DNA from: Pollutimonas sp035515055
Lineage (GTDB): Bacteria > Pseudomonadota > Gammaproteobacteria > Burkholderiales > Burkholderiaceae_B
Reading direction: 5' to 3'
DNA: 64,000 bases
NCBI GenBank assembly: GCA_035515055.1
Contig: DATJBV010000045.1
Location: 62,001-126,000, forward strand
This document shows positions 24,177 through 32,346 of the stretch, piece after piece. The translations under genes were made by a program, and so were the position numbers. The notes under the pieces are model-generated. The model saw only the letters and a program-made list of their open reading frames with translations. It had not been told where the DNA came from and did not search any database. Position 1 is the first letter of the stretch, and every line of letters starts with the position of its first letter.

Positions 24177-25253
24177 ATGAATTGGATCAGGCCTTCCAAC
24201 AGTACCGCCTTATCCGGTGCCTTGCTATTGCTCGCCCTCCTGTCGCATACCCTGCGCCAGGATTACACCACCACGCTACTGCTCTTGGTGTCGACCTTCA
24301 TTGCGGGCGCGCCTATCGTTCTCAAAGCGCTGCGTTCGCTCAAAGCCAAGGCGTTCAGCATCGAATTGCTCATCAGCATCTCACTTGCCGGCGCCCTTTT
24401 CATCGGCGAATACGTCGAAGCCGCCGCACTGTCCTTCCTGTTTGCATTGGGCGCGTATCTCGAAAAAGCTGCCCTGCGCCGCATCCGAAATGCCCTGGGC
24501 AGCCGAGGGGAAGCCTTCTCGGAAACGGTGGATCCCGCCACGCGCACGCAGATGATCGAGCGCCTGGAGGAAGCACAAGAATCACAAGCACAAGCAGGCG
24601 GCCACCAATTCCTGCAGCGCTTCGCCAGGATTTACACCCCTTTGATACTGGGCTTGTCGGTCCTGGTCTACCTGATTGCCGATAATGTGGCGCAGGCGCT
24701 GACTTTCCTGGTTATTGCCTGTCCGGGCGCGCTTGTCATCTCTGTGCCCGCCTCCTTGGCGGCGGGACTCGCCAATGCCGCTGGCAAGGGTATATTCATG
24801 CGCGACGCGGCCGCGCTCGAAAGACTTGCCGCCGCCGACACGGTATTGTTCCATTCCCCGAGCATCGCAACAGAGTCGGACTCGCCTATGGGGTTGCTGC
24901 AGCTGCGGGGACATACGGTCGCGCTAGTGAGCGATGCCGATACGCCCGGCGACGAGCGCGCCGCGGCTGATGTCGACATCGTCATGGGAACCCGGCCGGG
25001 GCTGTTTATCGACGACGCCGACATCGTCATTTGGTCTGAGCGGCCAGCCGATGTTGATCGCGCCAAGAACCTTGCCCTGGCCACGGTGGCAAACATGAAA
25101 CAGAATACCTATTTTTCCCTGGGTACCGCCGCCCTGCTGTTGGCGGGTGTATCCGTTGGATCCATACAAATGGCATCCGGCATGTTTCTGCACGAAGCGG
25201 GGATGCTCCTGGTGATCCTGAATGCCTTGAGGCTGCTACGACATGGTCAATAA
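24177..25253 (+). CDS. P1B-ATPase-like membrane protein lacking the catalytic domains
   Basis: This 358-residue protein aligns by eye with the membrane core of P1B metal ATPases: IELLISISLAGALFIGEYVE (62-81), EEAQESQAQ with the following helix (131-170), the metal motif as CPG at 182-184, and the last helices with NMKQN (306-310) and HEAGMLLVILNALRLLR. The actuator domain with TGE is absent. The phosphorylation motif DKTGT is replaced at 220-229 by ADTVLFHSPS. The nucleotide domain is missing, and only a degraded hinge remains (SDADTPGDERAAADVDIVMG, 252-271). Usual length is 600-800 residues. The frame is intact and closely coupled on both sides, so this is probably a functional non-pumping derivative. 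Confidence 0.8.
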   Translation: MNWIRPSNSTALSGALLLLALLSHTLRQDYTTTLLLLVSTFIAGAPIVLKALRSLKAKAFSIELLISISLAGALFIGEYVEAAALSFLFALGAYLEKAALRRIRNALGSRGEAFSETVDPATRTQMIERLEEAQESQAQAGGHQFLQRFARIYTPLILGLSVLVYLIADNVAQALTFLVIACPGALVISVPASLAAGLANAAGKGIFMRDAAALERLAAADTVLFHSPSIATESDSPMGLLQLRGHTVALVSDADTPGDERAAADVDIVMGTRPGLFIDDADIVIWSERPADVDRAKNLALATVANMKQNTYFSLGTAALLLAGVSVGSIQMASGMFLHEAGMLLVILNALRLLRHGQ

Positions 25254-25947
25254 CACGCTGCCATCCGACGCTTCCGACATTGCTGCCATTAAAGCCTTGT
25301 GTGTATCGCTGGTACCGATCTTCAACCATTTGCCGGCCGAGCAATTGACAAGTATCGCTGGCATGGCAATGAGCCGCAGCTTTCAGCGCGGCGAATTCAT
25401 TCACCGGGCCGGCGATCATTCGTCCCAGTTAAGCATCGTTCACAAGGGAAGGGTCAAGATCTACCGCCTCTCTGAATCCGGTAAGGAACAAGTCGTGCGA
25501 GTCCTGACTCCCGGCGATTTTTCCGGCGAACTCGCGATCTTTTCCGATTCCTGCCATGAGACTTACGCTCAAGCCCTGGAACCTGTGGATATTTGCTTCG
25601 TGCGTAATAGCGACCTGCAAGCATTACTCCTGAAGCATCCCAGCATCTCGCTGCACATACTTGCCGAACTCGCGCGGCGACTCGCCAAAAGCGAACAGCA
25701 GTCAACCAGCATTGCCACGGAGCCAGTGGAAACGCGCATCGCCCTGCACTTGGCGAGCCTGGTCGAGCAGCAAGGTTCCATGGCTATTAGATTACCCGTC
25801 AGCCGCAAGGACCTGGCGTCCTATCTGGGGACTACGCCTGAAAGCATCAGTCGGCGGCTGGCCGACTTCGAGGAAGCCGGATGGATACGCCAACTTGGTC
25901 CGCGTCGTATTGAAATCCTGGACCTCGATGCCTTGCTATTGCTATAG
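25243..25947 (+). CDS. Crp/Fnr-family transcriptional regulator
   Basis: This 234-residue protein has a cyclic-nucleotide-binding-type beta-roll (about 30-135) and a C-terminal helix-turn-helix (about 185-215). Recognition-helix residues E200-x2-S203-R204 are those that read TTGAT/TTGAC half-sites in FNR. The four Fe-S Cys of true FNR are absent; only Cys20, Cys104 and Cys118 occur, so sensing must differ (haem, redox thiols or no cofactor). It overlaps the pseudo-ATPase gene by 11 bases and may autoregulate through the box at 23316. Confidence 0.88.
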   Translation: MVNNTLPSDASDIAAIKALCVSLVPIFNHLPAEQLTSIAGMAMSRSFQRGEFIHRAGDHSSQLSIVHKGRVKIYRLSESGKEQVVRVLTPGDFSGELAIFSDSCHETYAQALEPVDICFVRNSDLQALLLKHPSISLHILAELARRLAKSEQQSTSIATEPVETRIALHLASLVEQQGSMAIRLPVSRKDLASYLGTTPESISRRLADFEEAGWIRQLGPRRIEILDLDALLLL

Positions 25948-25949
25948 CG

Positions 25950-26531
25950 CTACTTCAGTTTGGTAACTTTGGTGCCCTCGACGCTCAGGTTCGCCATTAA
26001 TCCTTTGTTGGTCATGATGATGACATTGACCGGCTTGGTGGCGGTATTCAGGTCTATCGCACCGTTGGCGCCGATGTTGACCACGGCCACCGACGCGTCC
26101 ACTCCCGCGGTCCATCCCTCGCTGCGCCGGAACGTGTTCAAGGCTTCTTCGGTCATGAATAGAAAGATGATGGCTTTGGACTGCGCCCCTATCTGAAGCC
26201 CGAAAGATCCAGTGAGCGTGCTGTAGTAATCGACGGTCTTTCCGCCCACCCGGAGGGCGCCTTCGCCATACTCCCCCCCCACAACGAAGCCAGCTGCCAG
26301 TACTGACGGGAATACGAGCATGCCCCGCGCCTTGCCGGCAAGTTCGTGAGCGCCCTTGACGGTACTGTACAGGCGGTCGAGAGTAGCGTTGACGTCGTCG
26401 TCGATACGCTGATGCTTGCTGACTTTGTCCTCGGGTTTAGACGACATAGGCGTTGTGGTGCAACCCGCCAGCAGAAATGCAAGCCCTGCCGCCGCACCAG
26501 CCGATCTGGCCAAAAATTCTCTTTTTTGCAT
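25950..26531 (-). CDS. SYLF-domain (Ysc84-like) lipoprotein
   Basis: This 193-residue protein has a twin-Arg-free lipoprotein signal ending in LLAGC (Cys24). The SYLF/DUF500 domain that follows includes GMLVFPSVLAAGFVVGGEYG, DYYSTLTGSFGLQIGAQSK and the terminal IDLNTATKPVNVIIMTNKG. SYLF domains bind phosphoinositides in eukaryotes; the bacterial role, probably envelope stress, is unknown. GGAGG precedes the start at 26531. It is convergent with the Crp/Fnr gene. Confidence 0.85.
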   Translation of the reverse strand: MQKREFLARSAGAAAGLAFLLAGCTTTPMSSKPEDKVSKHQRIDDDVNATLDRLYSTVKGAHELAGKARGMLVFPSVLAAGFVVGGEYGEGALRVGGKTVDYYSTLTGSFGLQIGAQSKAIIFLFMTEEALNTFRRSEGWTAGVDASVAVVNIGANGAIDLNTATKPVNVIIMTNKGLMANLSVEGTKVTKLK

Positions 26532-26574
26532 GGCATCCTCCGTAAGCAAATTCAAGCATGAGGCGGATACTGGG

Positions 26575-26646
26575 CTATGTCAGTAAGGCGATCAAAATGA
26601 TAATCGGAATAGGGATGCCCAGAAAAAACAAAAGCAAAGAACGCAT
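26575..26646 (-). CDS. 23-residue hydrophobic small membrane peptide
   Basis: This very short frame has a textbook ribosome site (AAAAGGAGG, four bases before the ATG). It codes a single membrane helix beginning MRSLLLFFLGIPIPIIILI and ending in Thr. It lies between a large membrane protein gene (26696) and the SYLF gene on the same strand, with 49- and 43-base gaps. Strength of the ribosome site and composition support a real small protein; its function is unknown. Confidence 0.65.
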   Translation of the reverse strand: MRSLLLFFLGIPIPIIILIALLT

Positions 26647-26695
26647 TCAAACCTCCTTTTGTTGCATGAATAATGGCCCGCGCCCGCCGTTTGGT

Positions 26696-27637
26696 TTAAC
26701 GGGTACTCGTTGTAAGCGTTGAAACGTCACGTTGTCTTCCGCCATAAATGGCCGCCAGGCTCGCGAAGAATGCGCCCGACAAAAGCGCCACGAACATCCA
26801 GAGTGCCGAGGCGGCCGCAGCCTTGCGTGCCGTATCGGCCGCTTCTTGAGCTGATGTCTTGAGTTCGGTTATTGCCTGATCCGTCTTTGTGTAGACGTCC
26901 TGCACGCGCTTTTCCGCCGCTTGCGGATCCAGCCCCGTGTTCTGAGCCACCATCCGGCTCACCCACGCGCGATCCTCCGCGCTAAGTTCGCCATTGCGCA
27001 GGCTTCGAAGAAATATTGTGGTGGCCTCGGTACGTTGTTGCCCCACATCTTGCGGCGGAGCGGACTGTTCGCCGCGAAACAGTTCGTCCACAAAGTAAGT
27101 CAGTTGCCCGCCCATCTGGCTGCCACCCTGTTCCGAATCGCTGCCGGCCAGCGCGCCTTGGGCAAGCGACACGCTGCTGGAAGCCACTCCCCCCACCGCT
27201 TGCGCTCCGCCGCTGACAATACCGGTCAATGCGGAGCCCAGGAAAGCTGCCGTGACCAGCGTTGCGATGGCCCAGCTGAGCATGCCGTGCGCCGTATCGC
27301 GAAAGTAGACCTCGTCACGATCCACGTCTGTCCATCGGACGCGCAAGCGCCCAGCCAGATATCCGCCCAGTCCGGCGGCAAGGATTTGCTGAACAGCCAG
27401 CCAGATAGCCGACGAGATTCCAATGGTAGTGCCACTGGCTCCGGAATCCGACCACGGCGATATAGCGGATAAGCCCAAGCCGAAGCCCAGTATTACCAAG
27501 ATCAGAGATAGCGCTGCCGAGGCGGCTGCGCCGGCGAATATCGCTGGCCACGAAGCGCCGGAAGAGTTGCTCTCCGCTACGCGTGCCATGGATTGCCCTG
27601 GTAGTGGCGGCACCGAGGCCATTCTGTCTTGTGCCAT
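26696..27637 (-). CDS. Unrecognised four-helix membrane protein with soluble loop
   Basis: This protein of about 313 residues has three Gly/Ala-rich transmembrane segments in the first half (SWPAIFAGAAASAALSLILV; IWLAVQQILAAGLGGYLAG; MLSWAIATLVTAAFLGSAL). A soluble region of roughly 130 residues, rich in Gln, Glu and Ala and coiled-coil-like at its end, follows. A last transmembrane helix is near residues 275-300. I know it as a conserved proteobacterial hypothetical of the envelope-stress type without assigned function. GGAG precedes the chosen start at 27637. Confidence 0.7.
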   Translation of the reverse strand: MAQDRMASVPPLPGQSMARVAESNSSGASWPAIFAGAAASAALSLILVILGFGLGLSAISPWSDSGASGTTIGISSAIWLAVQQILAAGLGGYLAGRLRVRWTDVDRDEVYFRDTAHGMLSWAIATLVTAAFLGSALTGIVSGGAQAVGGVASSSVSLAQGALAGSDSEQGGSQMGGQLTYFVDELFRGEQSAPPQDVGQQRTEATTIFLRSLRNGELSAEDRAWVSRMVAQNTGLDPQAAEKRVQDVYTKTDQAITELKTSAQEAADTARKAAAASALWMFVALLSGAFFASLAAIYGGRQRDVSTLTTSTR

Positions 27638-27776
27638 ATATCGCTCCATAAAATTTAGAAAGGCGGTCTAGCCGCCACCCCGCATGCAAGCATCATGCCC
27701 GGCAATGTGGTTGACACGAGTTCAAAGGTGGTGAAAACTTTGCAAAGACAGCCGGTCACGACGCACTGGAGCACGA

Positions 27777-28724
27777 ATGAAATATGTCGACTACTACAAG
27801 GTATTGGGGCTCGAACGCAGCGCCAGCCAGGACGACATCAAGAAGGCGTATCGCAGGCTTGCTCATAAACACCATCCCGATGTATCGGGTAACGCCGGCG
27901 CCGATGAAAAATTCAAAGAGATTGCGCAGGCATACGCAACCCTGAAAGACCCCGAGAAACGCGCTGCGTACGATGAATTGGGACCCCACGGGCAAGGAGA
28001 AGACTTCGTCCCGCCACGCCAATGGCGGCAGCAGTTCCACGAAACCAGCAACGATTTCGCGGATGTCGACCTAGCGGATTTATTGGCCGCCTTCGCCGCG
28101 GCACGCCATGCCGAGCACCACGGCCGGTCGCAGCCCCCCGCGCGAGGGCCCGACTACGAAGTGCCCATTCCCATCACCCTGGAACAGGTTTATAGCGGAG
28201 CGCGAACCGACGTAACGGTGGCCGTGCCCGATTACGACGCTTCCGGCCTGCTGCATCGAACGCCTAAAACGTTCAGCGTCCACATCCCGAAAGGCGCGAC
28301 AGACGGACAACGATTACGGCTGCCAGGAAAAGGTGGAGCCGGTGCCCGCGGCGGCAAGCCGGGCGACCTGTACCTAGTCATGAACCTGCAATCGCATCCG
28401 CTCTACCGCCCTAGCGGCACTGACCTTTACATCGATCTGCCTCTTGCGCCTTGGGAAGCTGTGCTTGGCGCCAGCGTTCGCATCCCGACACTAGGCGGCC
28501 CCGTCGACATAAGCATCCCTCCCGGTACAGTGACCGAGCGCAAGCTCCGCCTGGCGAAGCGCGGGCTTCCTACGTCCAATGGCGCGCAAGGCGATCTTTA
28601 CGCTGTGTGCCGTATCGACGTGCCGCACAGGCCCACCGCCCGGGAGCGCGCTTTATTCCAGCAGCTTGCGTCCGAATCGGTATTCAATCCCCGTGCGCAG
28701 CTGTATGGCGGAGCAACATCATGA
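27777..28724 (+). CDS. cbpA: CbpA-type DnaJ co-chaperone
   Basis: This 315-residue protein has a J-domain (1-70) with the HPD motif in AHKHHPDVS, a short Gly/Phe-poor linker, and two DnaJ C-terminal peptide-binding domains (about 125-305), without the zinc-finger region. This is the CbpA form, a DnaK partner and nucleoid-associated protein of stationary phase. Its TGA overlaps the ATG of cbpM, the typical cbpAM operon. Confidence 0.92.
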   Translation: MKYVDYYKVLGLERSASQDDIKKAYRRLAHKHHPDVSGNAGADEKFKEIAQAYATLKDPEKRAAYDELGPHGQGEDFVPPRQWRQQFHETSNDFADVDLADLLAAFAAARHAEHHGRSQPPARGPDYEVPIPITLEQVYSGARTDVTVAVPDYDASGLLHRTPKTFSVHIPKGATDGQRLRLPGKGGAGARGGKPGDLYLVMNLQSHPLYRPSGTDLYIDLPLAPWEAVLGASVRIPTLGGPVDISIPPGTVTERKLRLAKRGLPTSNGAQGDLYAVCRIDVPHRPTARERALFQQLASESVFNPRAQLYGGATS

Positions 28725-29053
28725 CCATACAGATCGCTGAAAGCGTATGGCTCAACGCGGCCGATATCTGCTCGCTCGATCTTCTCGCGCAAGTATCGGG
28801 ATTGGGGCGCGACAGCCTGCTTGCGCTTGTCGAGGCCGGCATACTGCAGCCCAGCAACGAGGATCCCGAAAACTATTGTTTCTCGGTCGACTGCATCGTT
28901 ATTGCTCGCCGGGCGCGGCGCCTGCGCGACGACTTCGATCTTGATTCCAGCGGTGTAGCCCTCGCGCTGAACCTGCTGCGGCGCATTAACGAGCTCGAGG
29001 CGCAGGTCGATGACTTGAGCGCCAGGTTTAATCCACGACGCAGAGCGCCATAA
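28721..29053 (+). CDS. cbpM: CbpM chaperone modulator
   Basis: This 110-residue MerR-like helical protein follows cbpA with a four-base ATGA overlap. The segments VWLNAADICSLDLLAQVSGL and the C-terminal coiled part LALNLLRRINELEAQVDDL match CbpM, which binds the CbpA J-domain and blocks its stimulation of DnaK. The short start at 28721 was chosen because of the overlap; the longer in-frame extension lies inside cbpA. Confidence 0.88.
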   Translation: MTIQIAESVWLNAADICSLDLLAQVSGLGRDSLLALVEAGILQPSNEDPENYCFSVDCIVIARRARRLRDDFDLDSSGVALALNLLRRINELEAQVDDLSARFNPRRRAP

Positions 29054-29091
29054 GCGCTATCCTGTGTCTTCCACACACTTAGGAGATTTCC

Positions 29092-29658
29092 ATGACCCAA
29101 TATCAAATTGCTGTCATTGCCGGGAGCCTGCGTCGCGATTCATTCAATCGCAAGTTCGCTGCGGCGCTCGTCAAATTGGCGCCTGCGGAATTTTCGTTCA
29201 AGCAGTTGGAGATCGGCGACCTGCCCCTTTACAACCAGGATGACGACGGCAACCAGGCGGAACCAGTCAAGCGCCTGAAGCGGGAAGTGTCTGCCGCGGA
29301 CGGGCTGATATTCGTCACACCTGAATACAATCGGTCGGTTCCGGGTGTACTCAAGAACGCAATCGACCATGCCTCTCGCCCCTATGGACAAAGCGCGTGG
29401 GCCGGCAAGCCGTCAGGTGTCATCGGCGTGTCGGTGGGCGCAATAGGAACCGCCATGGCACAACAGCATCTGCGCAATATGCTGGCCTACCTGGATGCCC
29501 CCACGATGGGCCAGCCTGAAGCGTTCATTCATGCAAAAGAGGGCTTGTTCGGCCCGGATGGCGGCATTGGCGGCGACAGCAAAGCGTTTCTACAAGCGTG
29601 GATGGATAGCTTTACCGCTTGGGTCAGAACGCACAAGGCCGCGGCACAGGCCGTTTAA
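29092..29658 (+). CDS. NADPH-dependent FMN reductase (ChrR/YieF-like)
   Basis: This 188-residue flavodoxin-fold enzyme has the phosphate-binding loop GSLRRDSFNRKFA (residues 11-23) and the flavin signature TPEYNRSVPGVLKNAIDHAS. This group reduces quinones, and in some cases chromate, with NAD(P)H through FMN, limiting one-electron redox cycling. GGAG precedes the start, and it is 38 bases downstream of cbpM. A link to chromate stress is possible because chrA lies in the window, but it is not shown. Confidence 0.88.
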   Translation: MTQYQIAVIAGSLRRDSFNRKFAAALVKLAPAEFSFKQLEIGDLPLYNQDDDGNQAEPVKRLKREVSAADGLIFVTPEYNRSVPGVLKNAIDHASRPYGQSAWAGKPSGVIGVSVGAIGTAMAQQHLRNMLAYLDAPTMGQPEAFIHAKEGLFGPDGGIGGDSKAFLQAWMDSFTAWVRTHKAAAQAV

Positions 29659-29675
29659 CGCGACGCTTGTGCTGC

Positions 29676-29972
29676 TCATATCTGCTCGAAACGATCGAAG
29701 TAGCGCTGCGTATTCTCTTCCGCACTTTCCACTTGGGCAACGCGCGCACCGGGCGGCCCGACATGCAACCATGAAAGCATGCGGTCTATCTGGTCGTGCG
29801 GGCCTTGCAGCAATGCATCGACCGATCCGTCGGGCGCATTGCGAACCCAGCCTGTGATGCCGAGCATATGCGCATGGCGCACGGTCGCAATGCGGAATCC
29901 CACCCCCTGGACGCGCCCGGTGATTCTCACCATGATGGTTTCGAGCCTGTTATCTTTTGCGAGTTTTTTCAT
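29676..29972 (-). CDS. acyP: Acylphosphatase
   Basis: This protein of about 98 residues has the acylphosphatase active site: the phosphate loop GRVQGVGFR with catalytic Arg, and the downstream Asn in GITGWVRNAPDGSV. The enzyme hydrolyses acyl phosphates such as acetyl phosphate and 1,3-bisphosphoglycerate, which is notable near a phosphoketolase that makes acetyl phosphate. It starts four bases after the GH15 stop codon; ATGs at 29993 and 29933 are alternatives. Confidence 0.88.
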   Translation of the reverse strand: MKKLAKDNRLETIMVRITGRVQGVGFRIATVRHAHMLGITGWVRNAPDGSVDALLQGPHDQIDRMLSWLHVGPPGARVAQVESAEENTQRYFDRFEQI

Positions 29973-29976
29973 GGAG

Positions 29977-31776
29977 TCAGTCAGGATGTGCACGCGTGCG
30001 TGCGGGCGCTTGCGCCCGGTGCAAATTCAATGCCGTGTCGATTATGCCCACGTGGCTGAAAGCCTGTGGAAAATTGCCGAGCATGCGGCGCAGGTGCGGG
30101 TCGTATTGCTCGGCAAGAAGGCCGACATCATTGCATAATCCCGCCAAACGTTCAAATAGCGCGCGCGCGTCGTCGTCCCTGCCCAACAAGACATAAACGT
30201 CGGCCAGCCAGAACGAACACGCAAGAAAGACTCCCTCTCCTGGCGGCAATCCGTCGACACTCGTTGCACTATCGTAGCGCAGCAATAATCCATCACGCAT
30301 CAGGCGCTGTTCGATCGCCGCTACCGTCGCCAGGACGCGGGGGTCCTCGGGCGGGAGGAAGCCGGTAAGCGGAATGTGCAACAGGCTCGCATCCATCGCT
30401 TTCGACCCGTAAAACTGCACGAAGGTGTTCAACTCGGTATCGTAGGCACGTTGACAGACTTCGGCGTGTATCTCGTCGGCGATTCGGCGGCAGTTCTCGG
30501 AAAATTCCCGCCCGTTAGGCATGGTCGCGGCAACCAAGGCAATGCGGTCAAAAGCCACCCAGGCCATTACCTTTGAATGGGTGAAATGTTGTTTGGGCGC
30601 CCTGATTTCCCAAATCCCTTCATCCGGCTCACGCCACGCTTTCTCGAGAAACGGAATGATGACTTCGGCAATGGCTTCAATCCGGGGATGGGCCGGCAAG
30701 TTCCCCTTGATCGCCTGCGCCATGGCGTCGGCGACCTCGCCGTAGACATCCAGCTGAAATTGGGTGGCGGCGGCATTCCCGATGCGAACCGGCTGAGAGT
30801 CTTCGTAACCGCATAACCACGGCAGCTCGTGTTCGGGTAAATGACGTTCGCCGGCGAGTCCGTACATGATCTGCATCTGGTCCGGGTTGCCTGCAACGGA
30901 GCGTGTAAGCCAGTCGCGCCATGCCCGCGCCTCATCGAAGTAGCCCAGGCTCATGAATGCCAGCAGCGTCATCGTTGCATCACGCAGCCAGCAATAGCGG
31001 TAATCCCAATTTCTGCGTCCTCCCAGGCGTTCCGGCAGCGACGTCGTGACCGCCGCGACGATGCCGCCGGTGGGAAGGTAAGTCAGTGCTTTCAGCGTAA
31101 TGAGCGAACGCTTCACCAAGCCGGTCCACTGCCCCACGTCAGGGCAGCGGCTAGAGAACTCTTGCCAGAAAAAATGCGTTTGCTGGTACGCCGCGCCGGC
31201 GTCGAAGGCTTCGGCGACTTTTTCATGAGAGGCTTGATGAGTCAATGTAAAGGTCTTGCGCTCGCCTTCCTTGATCTGGAAATGCGCTTTGGTTTCCTGG
31301 CCCTGCGATATGAGCGGGACCGGCGACCTTAATACCAGCATCTCCGGCCCTGCCACCGCGGTCAAGGTTTGGCTGGCATGCGTCTCTACCCACGGAACCG
31401 TTCGTCCATAATCGAATCGCATGAGCAAATCCATATCGAACGACACGCATCCCGTTACACCGATTACAATACGAACCACGCTGGAGTGCGTGAAGGTCGA
31501 CGGCATGAAATCAATTAGCTTGGCAACGCCGTCGTCGGTAGTGAACGTCGTTTCAAGAATCAGCGTTCCGTCGCTGTAGCATCGCGTAACGCTTCTTATC
31601 GGTTCTACCGGGGCTATTTTCCAGCATCCGTTCTCCGACGTTCCCAGCAAGGCGGCAAAACAGGCGGGCGAATCGAAACGCGGGAAGCACAACCAGTCGA
31701 TTGAACCTCGGTTGGATACCAGCGCGGCCGTCCGGCAATTGCCTAGCAAGGCGTAGTCTTCGATCCTGGCGGTCAT
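29977..31776 (-). CDS. Glycoside hydrolase family 15 protein (glucoamylase/trehalase-like)
   Basis: This 599-residue protein begins with the prokaryotic GH15 N-terminal motif IEDYALLGNCRTAALVSNRG, with SIDWLCFPRFDSPACF after it, and has the (alpha/alpha)6 barrel with the characteristic NWDYRYCWLRDATMTLLAF and WMA-type repeats. Bacterial members without a signal peptide act on alpha-glucans or trehalose in the cytoplasm. No signal peptide is seen. Glucose released would feed zwf/gnd. The acylphosphatase follows directly. Confidence 0.88.
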   Translation of the reverse strand: MTARIEDYALLGNCRTAALVSNRGSIDWLCFPRFDSPACFAALLGTSENGCWKIAPVEPIRSVTRCYSDGTLILETTFTTDDGVAKLIDFMPSTFTHSSVVRIVIGVTGCVSFDMDLLMRFDYGRTVPWVETHASQTLTAVAGPEMLVLRSPVPLISQGQETKAHFQIKEGERKTFTLTHQASHEKVAEAFDAGAAYQQTHFFWQEFSSRCPDVGQWTGLVKRSLITLKALTYLPTGGIVAAVTTSLPERLGGRRNWDYRYCWLRDATMTLLAFMSLGYFDEARAWRDWLTRSVAGNPDQMQIMYGLAGERHLPEHELPWLCGYEDSQPVRIGNAAATQFQLDVYGEVADAMAQAIKGNLPAHPRIEAIAEVIIPFLEKAWREPDEGIWEIRAPKQHFTHSKVMAWVAFDRIALVAATMPNGREFSENCRRIADEIHAEVCQRAYDTELNTFVQFYGSKAMDASLLHIPLTGFLPPEDPRVLATVAAIEQRLMRDGLLLRYDSATSVDGLPPGEGVFLACSFWLADVYVLLGRDDDARALFERLAGLCNDVGLLAEQYDPHLRRMLGNFPQAFSHVGIIDTALNLHRAQAPARTRAHPD

Positions 31777-31809
31777 AGCACTCCCGTTAGGTCTTGGCGC
31801 GAGACTTTG

Positions 31810-31850
31810 TTGATTTAAATCGCGGCCCCGTTTACTCTGTCTTTTAATAT
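31810..31850 (+). promoter_or_regulatory. FNR-type promoter of the universal stress gene
   Basis: TTGAT-TTAA-ATCGC (31810-31823) matches the FNR consensus at eight of ten bases. A -10 hexamer TAATAT (31845-31850) begins 21 bases after it, nearly the same geometry as the promoter at 23316. It lies between the divergent GH15 and universal stress genes and faces the latter. Confidence 0.55.
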
Positions 31851-31920
31851 AAAGCAGCCCATAACGTTATGCCATCATGTGTAATGGAAGACGGCTGCCG
31901 GCAACTCTACTGAGGTATTC

Positions 31921-32346
31921 ATGCGAACAATTCTTCTTCCCGTCGATGGCTCCGAATCGTCGAACCGCGCCGTCCAGGCCGCCATCAAGGCGGTCAACGA
32001 CTTGAGCGGCGCCAATCTGCACCTGCTCACGGTTCATCCGCCCATTGTCTCCGGCAACGTGAAGCGCTTCTTTTCGGCCGAGGCCATCAACGATTACTAC
32101 CAGGACGAAGGGCGCAACGCCTTGCTTCCGGCAAAGGCCCTGCTCGACGAAGCCGGCCTGGCATATCAGCAGGAAATCGCCGTCGGTCCCGTCGCCCAAA
32201 CCATCGCCGACTATGCCAAAAGCAAGCATTGCGACCAGATCATCATGGGCACGCGAGGCCTGGGTGCCGTCAGCAGCTTTGTTCTTGGATCGGTTGCGAC
32301 CAAAGTGTTAAGCCTGGTCGACATTCCTGTGGTGCTTATCAAATAA
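31921..32346 (+). CDS. Universal stress protein (UspA family)
   Basis: This 141-residue single-domain Usp has MRTILLPVDGSESSNRAVQA at the start and the ATP-binding signature MGTRGLGAVSSFVLGSVA near the end. ATP-binding Usp proteins of this size are common in low-oxygen regulons. An FNR-type promoter precedes it. Its 3' end overlaps the convergent zwf gene by 39 bases. Confidence 0.92.
   Translation: MRTILLPVDGSESSNRAVQAAIKAVNDLSGANLHLLTVHPPIVSGNVKRFFSAEAINDYYQDEGRNALLPAKALLDEAGLAYQQEIAVGPVAQTIADYAKSKHCDQIIMGTRGLGAVSSFVLGSVATKVLSLVDIPVVLIK

Noticed and set aside
23906..24685. 259-codon plus-strand frame overlapping the HMA and pseudo-ATPase genes
   Set aside because: It lies out of frame over two recognisable genes and its translation is His/Arg/Pro-rich without domain features.
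27746..27760. TTGA-N7-TCAA upstream of cbpA as an FNR box
   Set aside because: The half-site spacing is one base too long for FNR and there is no suitable -10 at the right distance.
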